Positions 36,145 to 46,524 of a stretch of DNA of 64,000 bases are shown one piece after another. The notes beneath the pieces are model-generated. The model saw only the letters and a program-made list of their open reading frames with translations. It searched no databases and was not told the DNA's origin. Every line of letters starts with the position of its first letter. Within the stretch, counting starts at the first letter, position 1. The translations under genes were made by a program, and so were the position numbers. The stretch is from Rheum nobile (Eukaryota > Streptophyta > Magnoliopsida > Caryophyllales > Polygonaceae), in assembly GCA_027886185.1 (NCBI GenBank), contig WOAB01000158.1, positions 682,001-746,000 of the forward strand, in the 5' to 3' direction.

Positions 36145-38886
36145 ATGGTTCACACCCGTGTTACTAATAATCTACCTCTAGCTTTTGATCCAGAGATCGA
36201 GAGAACTTTTCTTCAAGCTCGCAGGGCTGCGAATATACTACTTCAGGAAGCTGAAAGAATGTCAGCTCGTGTTACTCTTGAGTCCTTGACAGCTCCTAAC
36301 TTGGAGCAACCAACTCGTGTTGTGCAATTCCCTGCCCTTGGTGATGGAGTTAAATTTGAGCTTAAGACAGGAGTAGCCCATTTACTCCCGAAATTCAGTG
36401 GAACCCCACTTGAGGATCCTATTCAGCATCTGGATGAATTCCTTGAGGTCTGCACCAGCATGCGGCCATCTGACATTACTGAAGATCAGATGAGGTTGAG
36501 AGTCTTTTCCTTTTCTCTGAAGGAATCAGCTAAAGACTGGTATCATTCTCAACCCCCAGGAAGCGTCACTACTTGGGTGAATTTGAAGAAGGTGTTTCTT
36601 GATAAATACTTTCCAGCAATCAAGTCCAATCAACTCAAGAAGAAGATCTGCAATGTAGAGCAACTGTATAATGAGTATCTCTATGAATATTATGAACGCT
36701 TCAAGAAACTGGTGAAGAGTTGCCCTTACCATGGTTATGCTAATCATGATCTGATTCTTTATCTGCATGGAGGACTCCGTGAAGATGATCGTCGGATGGT
36801 AAATTCTGCATGTGGTGGGAATATTCTGAAGAGGCTCAAGAGATTTTTGCCACCCTAGCTGATGACTCTAGACAATACAGTAGGAGAGGCTCCCAACGCT
36901 TGGTAGTCGCTAGTTCTCAATCAAAAATTGATCAAGCTGATTTTGATGTGCTGAGAGAGGAGGTGAGGCGTCTGAAACTGAAAGGTACGCCTCAGCAGGC
37001 TAAGGCATGTGAGATTTGTCATGACGACTTGCATCCTACTGATTCATGTCCTACTCTACAAGAGGAAGTGAATGCAGTAGGAGGATACTAGTAGAGGCCC
37101 AGACATGATCCTTACTCCAGTACATACAATCCTGGTTGGAGGGATCATCCCAACTTCAGATGGAGAGACCCAGAACAAAACCAACAATAGGGTAATCCTC
37201 AACAACCTAGGCAGCCATTTGTGCCAAGCCCTCAAGGGCAGTGCTCTAATTCATCCTCCTCTATGGATGATTTGGTGAAGATGCTGATGCAGAGCAACGT
37301 AAATCTCAATGAGAATGTTGCTAAGTTGACTAAGAGCCACGTGCAATTCCAAGAAACTACACAAGCTAGCATTCAGAACTTGGAAAGGCAGGTTGGTCAG
37401 ATTTCTCAAGTAGTGAGTAAGCTTGACGCAAAGGTTTCTGGTAAACTTCCATCTCAAACGGAAGCGAACCCGAACATTCGAAATGTCAGAGCTGTCACTC
37501 TGAGGAGTGGGAAAAAGCTCGAAGAGGATAATTCTAAAGTCAACAAGGAAGAAAATCCAGATTTGGATCAGCGCAGCAGCGGCGATCGCCAGCCACCTTA
37601 CGGCCGGTGACTGCCGCCCAGAAAACGGCGACCGCCGCAATGACACCAGCGACTGCCGTGACGGTGATCCACTTCTCGACTTTTCTGACAATGTCAGTGG
37701 CGACCGCCGCCCTTCTTACAGCGACCGCCGCCTCCCTTTAGCTGCTGATGAGGCTAAGAAGGAGTCCGAAACTCCGATTTTTCCTGATTGGAAGCCTGTT
37801 CCGCCATTCCCATCTGCTTTGAAGCGTACCAAGCCACTTGCGCAGGACAAAGACATGTTTGAGATGTTCAGAAACGTTGAGGTCAACATTCCTCTCCTTA
37901 ATTTGATCAAGTTTGTCCCTCGTTATGCTAAGTTCTTGAAGCAGATGTGCACAACAAAGAGAAATCAAGATCAAAACAGCAAGAAGAAGGTAAAGGTAAG
38001 AGAACATGTTTCTGCTGTGTTTCAGAAGCGCTTACCCAAGAAGTGTGACGACCCAGGTATGTTCACCATCCCTATTACTATTGGAGGTACCAAGTTCAAT
38101 AAAGCCATGTTAGATTTGGGTGCTTTCATAAATGTTCTACCTTCATCTCTCTGTGAATCCTTACGATTAGGACCCATGCAAGCGACCAATATTTCCATTC
38201 AGTTAGCTGATCGATCTAGTGTGCGTCCTATAGGGATAATGGAGGATGTTTTGGTTATGGTTGGTGATCTTACTTTTCCTGCTGACTTCTTTGTGCTTAA
38301 TATGGAACATGATAAGCATGAAGCCCCTATTCTGTTGGGGAGACCTTTCCTGAAAACTGCCAACACTAAGATTAATGTGAGTACTGGTGCGTTAACCATG
38401 GAATTTGATGGCCAAACTATGAACTACAATATCTATGAAGCCATGAAATATCCTTCGGATGATCACTCTCTGTGTGCAATTGATGTACTTGAGTCTGTGG
38501 TGCAAGATGTTTTTGATGAGGACCATCTAGATGACATGCATTCTATTATTGTTGATCCCAGTTTGGATTTTACTGCATCTACTGACTTGCAGGAAGTTGT
38601 CAATGAGTTGGACGCTTACTATAAGCTTCCTCTGGAGCTACCAGGCAAATCGCCTTTACCGCTAACTCCGAGCGAGAAGCTCGTTCCCTCTTTGGTACAG
38701 GTCCCTGAAGTTGAGGCTAAACACCCCCCTGTTCGATCTAAGTATGGGGGAAACGCGACTAAGAAGGTCAAGGTGGAGGAGCCGCTGAAGAAGAAGAATG
38801 GTCTAAGGTTCAAACCTTTCCATGAATGGTTCAGGAAAGAGGTAATGAATGAGAAGGTTCCTAAGGAACCTGATGATATGCATTGA
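36145..38886 (+). pseudogene. gypsy gag-protease pseudogene (nested element)
   Basis: Starts MVHTRVTNNLPLAFDPEIER at 36145. The gag core (FSLKESAKDWYHSQPPGSVT, FLDKYFPAIKS, CPYHGYANHDLILYLHGGLR) runs to a frameshift near 36830. It continues with CCHC CEICHDDLHPTDSC (about 37010), a TAG at about 37090 and a second stop near 37187. A coiled-coil block (SIQNLERQVGQISQVVSKLD) and a GDRRP-type repeat linker from GGCGACCGCC DNA (37575-37735) come next. The protease-like domain (LDLGAFINVLPSSLCESLRL; the usual catalytic D-x-G is present as DLG) is followed by LLGRPFL. It ends with an acidic/basic tail at 38886. There is no RT, RNase H or integrase. About three inactivating changes in gag; the 459-residue protease frame is open. 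Confidence 0.85.
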
Positions 38887-39911
38887 GGTTGTTCGAGTAG
38901 TATGTCGAGCCAACGACATTAACTAAGGCACTGCTCGGGAGCCAACCCGATGTTAGGTAGTTTATTTCCTTTCCCTTAGTCAATTTCTTTTGTATTTCCT
39001 TTTAGTTTTTGCTTTCTGTGTCGAACTAACCTGTAGGAAACGTTTATTGAGAAGATCGCCAGCAACAAAGAAAGTGTCCAAGCAGCTTGGCGACGTTTGT
39101 GAGTTATTTTTTGCTTTTCCCTGTGCTTCTATTCTTTTTGTCTTTCATTACATTGAGGACAATGCAATGTTTAAGCATGGGTGAGAGTTCTATACTTGTT
39201 ACGTCGTTGAGGAGAAAAATGAATAAAAAAGAGAAAAAGCCAAAAATATAAAAAAAAGGCTACAATTGAAATCCTGGGATAGGTCGAAAACCTGAAAAGG
39301 CGGCCTAGGTAAAAAGTAGGTGGCTTGGACCAACATTAGGCTGGGGTAATATGTGGTCAAGAGTGACGTGAGCTTATGTGAGTACATCTATTGGAAAATG
39401 AAATGAGTGGCTTGGTGAAAACCCGAAAGGGCGCCTTGGCAAAATGAGCAAAAAAGAAGAAGAGTGATTTTAAGATTTCTCATTATTCTTGGCGAGGCGT
39501 CATAAGAAGAGGAGTCAAAGAAGGATTGTCGGATAGGTCACTCTGGGAGACATAAAGAGCAATAGATGGAGGCTAGGATTAGAGGTTACTCACACTTTTG
39601 GATGTCCGGGTTAAGCTTGGGGGAAGTACTCTGCTTGCCCCTTAAGCTTGGTGTGTTGTGGATGTGATGATTATGATGCTGAGGAGTAGGTTGTTGTTGT
39701 TGGGTGCATTGTGTTTGTTTGTGTTGGTTGGTGTATGCTGATGGATGATAGTTTTCTTTTGGTTGGTTAGGGGATGTCGAGCTTTCGTGTAGATGCTTTT
39801 ACTCTTAGTTGTGAGCTTCTTTTCAAGTTGATGATCTAGGAACTTTTATTGATGATGGGTGATAGTTTTCTATCCACTCGAGACGAGTAGAGATTCAAGT
39901 GTGGGGGAGTT
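38887..39911 (+). other. Non-coding 3' interior and polypurine tract
   Basis: Carries sequence closely related in reverse orientation to 27780-28480 (acattgaggacaatgcaatgtttaagcatggg type text), consistent with a shared ancestral gypsy 3' region. GTGGGGGAGTT at 39901-39911 is the purine tract adjoining the 3' LTR. Confidence 0.6.
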
Positions 39912-41173
39912 TGATACACACGATTATGTTGTGTGTATAGACGGGGTTTTAGCATTGATTTAGTGGTGTCTTAGGATACTTTAGAGAAGTTGTGGAGTAT
40001 TGGCGAGGAGGTGCTGAAGACACACTTTTGGAGGCCTTGGGAGCATTCGGAGCTGAAGAGACGAAGACACAGAAGGAGTGGCTTCACGGCGGCCGCCGTT
40101 CACATCGCGGCGACCGCCGGCAAGGGATTCCCAACGATCATGGCTACGACTTAAGAACGGCGACCACCGTTTAAAGCCGGCGACCGCCGCGATTACGGCG
40201 CCCGCCGCCCTCTCTACGGCGCCCGCCGCCACTGTCAGAAGCCCACCGAGCCCGTTTCCAGATCTGTTCTATTTTGGATTATTTTATTACGGTTTTAGTA
40301 TTTTCGTTTTAGGTTAATTTAGACTTATTTCCTTTTAGTATTTAAGGGGAGAGAAAAGGCTTGTTTGACACATCTCTCGAACCCTAATTTCACTTTTCAT
40401 TCTACATACTTTGCTATGAAGAACTAAGCCACTCTTGCTTAGTCAGACACTAAAGCTTTCGTTTTGATTCAGTTGTGAGATTCTCGTTCTTAATCTATTG
40501 CATGGATTTTATCTATTCTCTTGCTTGATTGCTTATGATTGATATTGATAATTTCTAGTCTGATCAACTAGGGTTTGTTGTTATTGATCTATTGCAAGAT
40601 TTAGATTGTTACTGGTTGAGCATATCTATTTTAGAGTAGCAACTGCATCGTACTAGTATCTGGTTGTGCTAGTCTTATGCAGAAGAGAACTGATTTAAAT
40701 TCTAGGATAATATCTAGCTGTTTTATGCTAGAATTGTATCCAACTATATTCCTATCCGTAACGCTGCTATTAAACTGAATCTTGATAGTTTCAGGGTTGT
40801 TTAATTAATTAGTGCTAATAGTATCTGGTTGTGCTATTAGTTATATCTGAAAAGGAATTGGAATTTCCATTGCATGAGATTTTGAATGAGTATCTAGGAT
40901 CAACTTGTCATACGAATAGTGGATGTTGTTTGACTAAGTGCTTTTTTTCCATCACTGATTTCACAACTTTTAGTCTGTTTACCTTTTGTATGCTTAGATT
41001 TACTTAAACAAACAAAACCCCCCCTTTGGTTACTTTGGATTGACATATAAATTGCATATAAATATAGAATCTGTCTCCCTGTGGACTCGACCTTTACTTA
41101 CCTAGGACTACGGTTTAGGGTTTGTTTAGATATTTTGCATAGCAGTAATTACACGACAAATTCCTGTTATCCA
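39912..41173 (+). repeat. 3' LTR of the nested gypsy element
   Basis: 1,262 bp, matching 34807-36066. GC-rich motif cluster at 40082-40235; most differences from the 5' LTR that I noticed fall in or near that cluster. Confidence 0.9.
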
Positions 41174-41178
41174 TCTAC

Positions 41179-41241
41179 CCGAATGACATCAATAAACCCT
41201 CTAATGACTCTTACTTAAGCCCTACAAAGTAGTGCTTATCA
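41179..41241 (-). mobile_element. Solo LTR, right part
   Basis: Ends ctacaaagtagtgcttatca, like the outer ends of the LTRs at 10074 and 32606. TSD gtcat follows at 41242-41246. Together with 33466-34806 it makes an LTR of about 1.4 kb. Confidence 0.85.
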
Positions 41242-41246
41242 GTCAT

Positions 41247-42211
41247 ATTTTTTCCGATACCTACGTTCTGTTGTAGCCGACGAGCATGACCTCGTCTTTG
41301 TGTCTGACCGTCATGGAAGCATTTACAATGGTTTATGAGAGCACTACATCTTCGTGAAGCATGGTTGTTGCACACTTCACCTATTTCAAAATGTGAAGGC
41401 CAGATTTAAAAGGAATGACTTATGGATTCTATAGCAAAAGGCAAATCAAGCCTACACCAAACATGAGTTCAATCGTGAGTTTGCAAGACTTTGCGCCCAG
41501 TCCCCGGAAGTGGGTACCTACCTAAGGGGTGTTGGATTTGAAGCGTGGACAAGGTTGCATATGCCCGCGAATAGATTGAATCTTATGACGTCTAACAATG
41601 CGGAATCCGTTAATAGTCGATTAATGGGGCCGCATCGAATGCCGCTGATTGGCTTGCTTGATGGTATAGTGAATGTCATGATTCAGTGGTTTTGTGAACG
41701 GAGAAAAAAGGAAGAATCTTGTTCAGAAGTGCTGACCCCGACATTGTGTCGTGAGCTACAAGTTCATTATTTGAGATTGTTGGCAATGGTTGTGACTAGG
41801 TTGAATCAATATGAGTTTCAAGTGCATGCCAATGGAACTACATTCTTGTTAAACCTCCATGGTCGAACATGCTACTGCAACTCATTCCAAATTGACCAAA
41901 TTCCTTGTGCGCACAAGGATTATGGTATCGATTCTATACAGTTGGTGCATCCTTTATTTACGGCTGAAAAGTGGAAGGAAGTATACAAGGAAACATCGTA
42001 TCCGGTCTATGCCTTTGAGTGTTGGGAAGTTCCTGACATTGTCTTGAATAAAGCATGCTTGCCCCCGAAAGTTAGGAGGAAATCAGGAAGACCAAGGAAG
42101 AAAAGAATCCCGTCACGTGGAGAATACATGGGTCCGAGGAGAAGGTGTGGAAGTTGTAGCACCCTCAGCCATAACGCATGAAATTGTCCTAACCCCGCAG
42201 CCGCCCCATGA
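41247..42211 (+). pseudogene. MuDR-type transposase, copy 1, C-terminal part
   Basis: Continues the DDE transposase: second catalytic aspartate in FVSDRHGSI, a stop after NGL, another before QKANQAY (both shared with copy 2), then VGTYLRGVGFEAWTRLHMPA and NAESVNSRL with the catalytic glutamate. The SWIM-type zinc finger (CYCNSFQIDQIPCAH) has lost 15 bases immediately after its histidine compared with copy 2. A CCHC-like RCGSCSTLSHNA ends in a private stop (tgc to tga). Confidence 0.84.
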
Positions 42212-43015
42212 TTAGGTTAATTGTTTTAATGGTTTTTTGAACCACGAATACTTTTGATGTTGATGCTTCTTCTCGTTTGATGCTGAACGCATCCTGTTAA
42301 GATGTGTAGTAAGAGATGCAAACTCTTGAAATATCTCTTTTGTTAATATGTGTACTAAGAGATCCAAACTCTTGAAGGATCTCTTACAACTCATATTACT
42401 TTTAAACCTCGTTAATGTAATTTGTTTATGACTTTTTTCTTGTGAACTTTCTTTTCTTCGAACACATAAGCAAGTCATGATCGGTATGGTTTAAAAGTAG
42501 TTAATCTAATTTGTGTGGTTCGAATTGGTAGAAATGATAATTAGTCGAAAGTAGTTAATGTAATACAATCCTGTCATGTTTGCATATATATCTTGACTCG
42601 TTCAATATGGACTACTCTAGGTTAAATTGATATGACACAAGTTTCTCTCCATTTTGTACCCCTTTACCCACTTGTTATTCTTCCATATATATCATGACAG
42701 ATTCAATATAGTTTTAAACAACCTACCTACCAACATGAGTGGCATCTGAAAACCACATAGGAAAAACATAACCAATCATGTCATACTCACTGACTTGGCC
42801 TGTTGTCTTTAATATGGTTTGAAATTACGCGACATTATCATAAAGTACTATATTATATAAAATGAAAATACATAACATGCTTCATAAAGCACTAGATTTA
42901 CGTGACATTATATAGTCACTACACTAAAATGCATTCCAAAATACTTCATAAAGTACTAACAACTACGTGACATTACATAGTCAATACACTAAAGTACTTA
43001 ATAAAATACGAAATA
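42212..43015. other. Downstream region of the transposase, no gene
   Basis: Includes the second 39-bp box (42637) and a pair of imperfect units of about 65 bp (about 42889-43010) built on cttcataaag...acgtgacatta...agtc. A small minus-strand frame at 42212-42478 overlaps the transposase 3' region and is not credible. Confidence 0.5.
42637..42675. repeat. 39-bp box 3' of transposase, copy 1
   Basis: Same orientation and framing (ACAAGT...ACTTGT) as the box at 24896, with a few substitutions. Confidence 0.6.
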
Positions 43016-43408
43016 TTACATAAACACATCTCCTGCGGAGGAGATGGATGAGGCTGGGATGTCGTGTGGCTGAAGCACGTCGGCGACATCTCCGGTCACG
43101 ACATATATATTAATGAAAACCATTGTTTTACCAAGGGTGGCAAGGGCGGCGGAATCTCCACACTTCTGCAAGGCCCTCAAGGTACGAGGGCTGTCGAGCG
43201 GGGGTACTACTTCAAAGAAGTAGCAAGCATCTCGTTCACAATTGTTAAAATTATAAAGTTGGCCAATGAGCCACCAAATGTCTTTTACCCTTTCAGCCAA
43301 CGACGACCAGTTTTGGGTAATGCCACCCTGGTAGAAGTGGGTGGAATTTCTGGCCATTTGTCCCCTCGTAGGGACGATTCTCCCGCCGGTATGGACCGTG
43401 GTAAACAC
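43016..43408 (-). pseudogene. Unknown 139-residue ORF, copy 1, 5' end deleted
   Basis: Matches 58551-58970 residue for residue apart from scattered substitutions but lacks the first nine codons and its upstream region. A 160-bp deletion (58956-59115 of copy 2) joins at a three-base microhomology (tgc). The frame remains open from an internal methionine. See copy 2 for the description. Confidence 0.5.
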
Positions 43409-43908
43409 CCTATGTTCTGCTCTCCTAAAATGGAGTTTGTAGTGTTAATATCATGTCATGGTAATTTGTATATCCTGTTTGGTATGTACTTATCTTCATA
43501 AATTGGAGTTGGTTGGCAGTTACGGGTATATAAAGAGGCGTTGGTTGGCAGTTACAAATAGATTTATGACGGTTTTCTTTTCTCTCCTTAATAGGAGTTA
43601 GTAGTGTTAATGTATTGTCATAGTAATTTATGTATCCCACATCCCTCTTACATTCATCTTGTCATGCTACTTTATTATATGTATATTATAAAGTCAGTCA
43701 ATGTATCTATACTATTTTACACAACTGCCATTCAACTGCCAACTAACAATTGTCATTTAACTGCCATGTAACTTCCATTTAACCTACACGCACATAACTG
43801 CCATTCAACTACCACATCTTTGTTCAAGTTGTCATAACATTGTACGTAATCTAAATAAATGTCATCCAAAACACAAAAATAACCTAATGTTTTATCCAAA
43901 CATCCAAT
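43409..43908. other. Promoter-side repeats and spacer between two antisense genes
   Basis: Holds the copy 1 version of the duplicated ggcgttggttggcagttac unit (about 43508-43550) and a run of ctgccattcaact-type repeats at 43727-43815. No reading frame stands out. Confidence 0.45.
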
Positions 43909-45634
43909 TTAAACCTCGGGCTTCCTTAAGTTCGACCTCCACACCCCGTCAAACACGTTGTGAGTCATATCGCTCCTGAAGTCGTCGATAAATTTGTCTG
44001 CCATAATGTCAATATTTTTCCAACCATCATTGAGAAACTCTATGTGTTTTAGAGCGTATATCCCACAATCATGAATACGAACACAAAATGCAATAAAGTT
44101 AGTTAGATGAAGTATATACTAAAATTGGTAAGGAAAATGATATTTCGACTTACCCGCGCTTGTTATGCTTTCCTCCTTGAATTCTTGAAAATGTAAACTC
44201 TTCAGTACCCCGATGTTCAAATTTCTTGGCAAGTGGCGGGTACTATCTGATGAAGTGAGGAACTTGGTCACCCAAACACCATGTTTTCTACGTCCAAGTT
44301 ACTGTTCAAATCCATATTACAATCATATACATTTGTCTGCCATTGCTGCAGATCGATCTCTAGAGCCACCCAATGTTCATTAAGGAAGTTGTAGGGGACA
44401 TAAATGAAGTCCACATCATCCCAACATGACCCATACACTACAAGCCTATTTCCCCTAAAGTATTCAAGTGCAGGTGGAATAGTTTGATGATTTTTTACAT
44501 AGTATTTCAATGCATCCTTATAATCATCAGCCTAGAAAACGTCCAATACTGTGGCCTTGTGTTTAACTTTAAACTCCAGAAGTGCCTTACAGATATAATA
44601 ATTAACCTCATCCATTTGCTTTAAAAAAATATAAATCATCCTCTCAGACATTGCAACAAATCCCAATAGTAAACTAATTTGACATCATATTTAAATAACT
44701 TACACCATCATTCAGCCAAGCTTTTGGTTCCAGTAATAGGCAAAACCAGTCCTTGTCCATCGATTCACCACTTAGTCCAACTCTTGGCTTATAGCTGAAA
44801 CATTACGAAGGCGTAATTAAATCCATGAGATACTTCAAAATTATTAAATTCGTGAGATACTAACCTTTCATCATCCATCCATTGCAGCAAAGAAGACATC
44901 TCCTTCACCTGTGAATTCTTGGTTATCTTCTTCACATTTTCCCTTTTTTTCTCATCTGTGTAAGGTGTTGGCTTTTTGACGGATGTCTTCGTGATACGGC
45001 TAGGAAGGAACCTGTTCGGTGGGGGAGTCTGCTTTCTTTTCTTTTTGGGTTTTCCCTTGTTGGATACATCAACCACAACGGCTAGCACTTCAAGAGGTTC
45101 GTTCTAGGTAACCTCCTGCTGGGTAACCTCCGGTGCTCCTTCAAGATCATTAGTAAAATCATGCTCCTAGTCCTTTTCGCCATCGCCAACCTTTTCATTT
45201 AGGTCTTGAACAATGCCCATTATAACATTCGGACCCTCAACATCATTGTTACCCTCAATAGAATTATCAAAATCCTGCAATCATAATAACCATGTCAAAC
45301 TACATGACATACATGACTAAAAATCCTGTCACCATGGTACAAATAAGACTGTCAAAGTAGTAATTTTAGAGGAGCATATTTCATACCTCTTTGTCTTCAC
45401 CCTCTACATTCTCCACCTCAGCCTCATCCTCTACCTTTTCCTCCTGAACCTCAGCCTCTACCTTTCCATGCCCCTCAACCTCATCTGCCTTGTCATCATC
45501 TTTCTTCTCCTCCTCCTCATCCTCTACCTTTTTCTCCTCAACCTCAGCCTCTACCTTCTCTTCATCCTCTTTGTCACCACCCTGGCTAAGTTCTTCATCC
45601 TCTTTGTCACCACCTTGGCTAAGTTCTTCATTCT
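43909..45634 (-). pseudogene. Ulp1-like (C48) protease, copy 1, N-terminus missing
   Basis: Minus-strand gene ending at 43909. From 5' to 3': an acidic E/D/K-rich repeat (45381-45638), a Pro/Lys-rich exon (KKRKQTPPPNRFLPSRITKT), then the C48 peptidase core. The core has EHWVALEIDLQQW with the catalytic histidine, NVYDCNMD with the catalytic aspartate, and HDCGIYALKHIEFL with the nucleophile cysteine (about 44060). All three triad residues are present, which copy 2 cannot express without a stop. A one-base deletion at MVFG-stop (about 44268) shifts the frame, and the gene is cut at its 5' side by the duplication junction. Ulp1-like ORFs are known passengers of large Mutator elements. Confidence 0.8.
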
Positions 45635-46524
45635 TCATTCTAACTAGTAGACTTAAGAAGACTATGGAAAAAATAATTCACCCTCTGCAAGGTGCTTTTG
45701 TAGCCAATAGAGCTATTCAGGATAATATCTTAATAGCTCGTGAAATTTTTCACTCTTTTAAATCCAAACTTGGAACGGAAGGATTCATAGCACTAAATCT
45801 GGATATGGAAAAAGCATATGACAGAAATGAATGGAACTTTATAGTAAAATAATGGAAAATTTTGGATTTCATTCTAAATTTATAAACTGGATAAATGAAT
45901 GCATAACGATAGTATCATTCTCGGTACTGGTTAATAATGGACCAACGGAAATTTTTAAACCAACCAGAAGATTTCGACAGGGTGATCCACTGTCCCCCTT
46001 CTTCTTTATTCTGGGATCTGAAATACTAGCCATAAAACTACAAAAAAGCAACAGATAGACCAAGAAAACCAATAGGGTTTCAAGTGACAAGACTAGGGAC
46101 ACGAATCCCATTTCTGGCCTTTGTTGACGACATCATGATTTTCTCGAAATCAGAATAAGAAGATTGTAAGGAAATATATTTTGGATGACTACTGCAAAGT
46201 TTCAGGACAGAAAGTCAATTACCATAAATCTGCATTCTAGGTAACGAAGAAAGTCACTAATACTAAAAAACTAGCAATATAAGGAATTCTCACAATTACA
46301 AATATGACATCCTTAGATAAATACTCGAGTTGCCCTATCATTAATAGAAGGGTGAACTCTAATAATTGTGCTGATCTGTTAATAAGTACACAACAACAAC
46401 TAACAAAATGGAAAGCGAATTCACTATCTCAAGCAGGTAGAACAACTCTTATTAAAGCAAATTTTGCATCAAGACCTAATTTTATGATGCAAAGCTTTAT
46501 GCTTCCGACACAAACACATACGAG
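45635..46524 (+). pseudogene. L1-type LINE reverse transcriptase fragment, 5' part
   Basis: Begins mid-RT (IIHPLQGAFVANRAIQDNIL, NLDMEKAYDRNEWNFI), then FRQGDPLSPFFFIL and AFVDDIMIFSKSE (the YXDD-equivalent box) and KWKANSLSQAGRTTLI. It has several stops and frameshifts. It lies exactly at the junction between the two direct-repeat blocks and has no 5' end or poly-A. Confidence 0.85.

Larger units (their letters stand above)
34807..41173 (+). mobile_element. Ty3/gypsy element nested in a solo LTR, gag-protease only
   Basis: 6,367 bp with LTRs 34807-36066 and 39912-41173 and TSD tctac (34802-34806, 41174-41178). A tRNA-Asp primer site and a GTGGGGGAG purine tract are present. Gag and protease remain; RT, RNase H and integrase are absent. 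By eye the LTRs differ by 2-3 percent. This is the youngest layer of a three-deep nest: mudrA, then solo LTR, then this element. Confidence 0.93.
19288..45634 (+). repeat. Direct-repeat block, copy 1 (split by insertions)
   Basis: Colinear with 48695-61303 once inserted elements (22191-24844, 26405-32606, 33466-41241) are removed. Over 720 bp of the helicase I count about nine substitutions (about 1.3 percent). Copy 1 extends further left (to 18950); copy 2 extends further right (to the window end). That is the pattern of a tandem duplication. Confidence 0.85.

Noticed and set aside
42212..42478. Minus-strand ORF conserved in both copies (also 57732-58013)
   Set aside because: Conserved only because the block is recently duplicated; overlaps the transposase 3' region and the two versions differ in their C-terminal frame.
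45490..45852. 120-residue Ser-rich ORF on the plus strand
   Set aside because: It joins the antisense of the acidic repeat to a LINE RT fragment across the duplication junction; a chance fusion frame.
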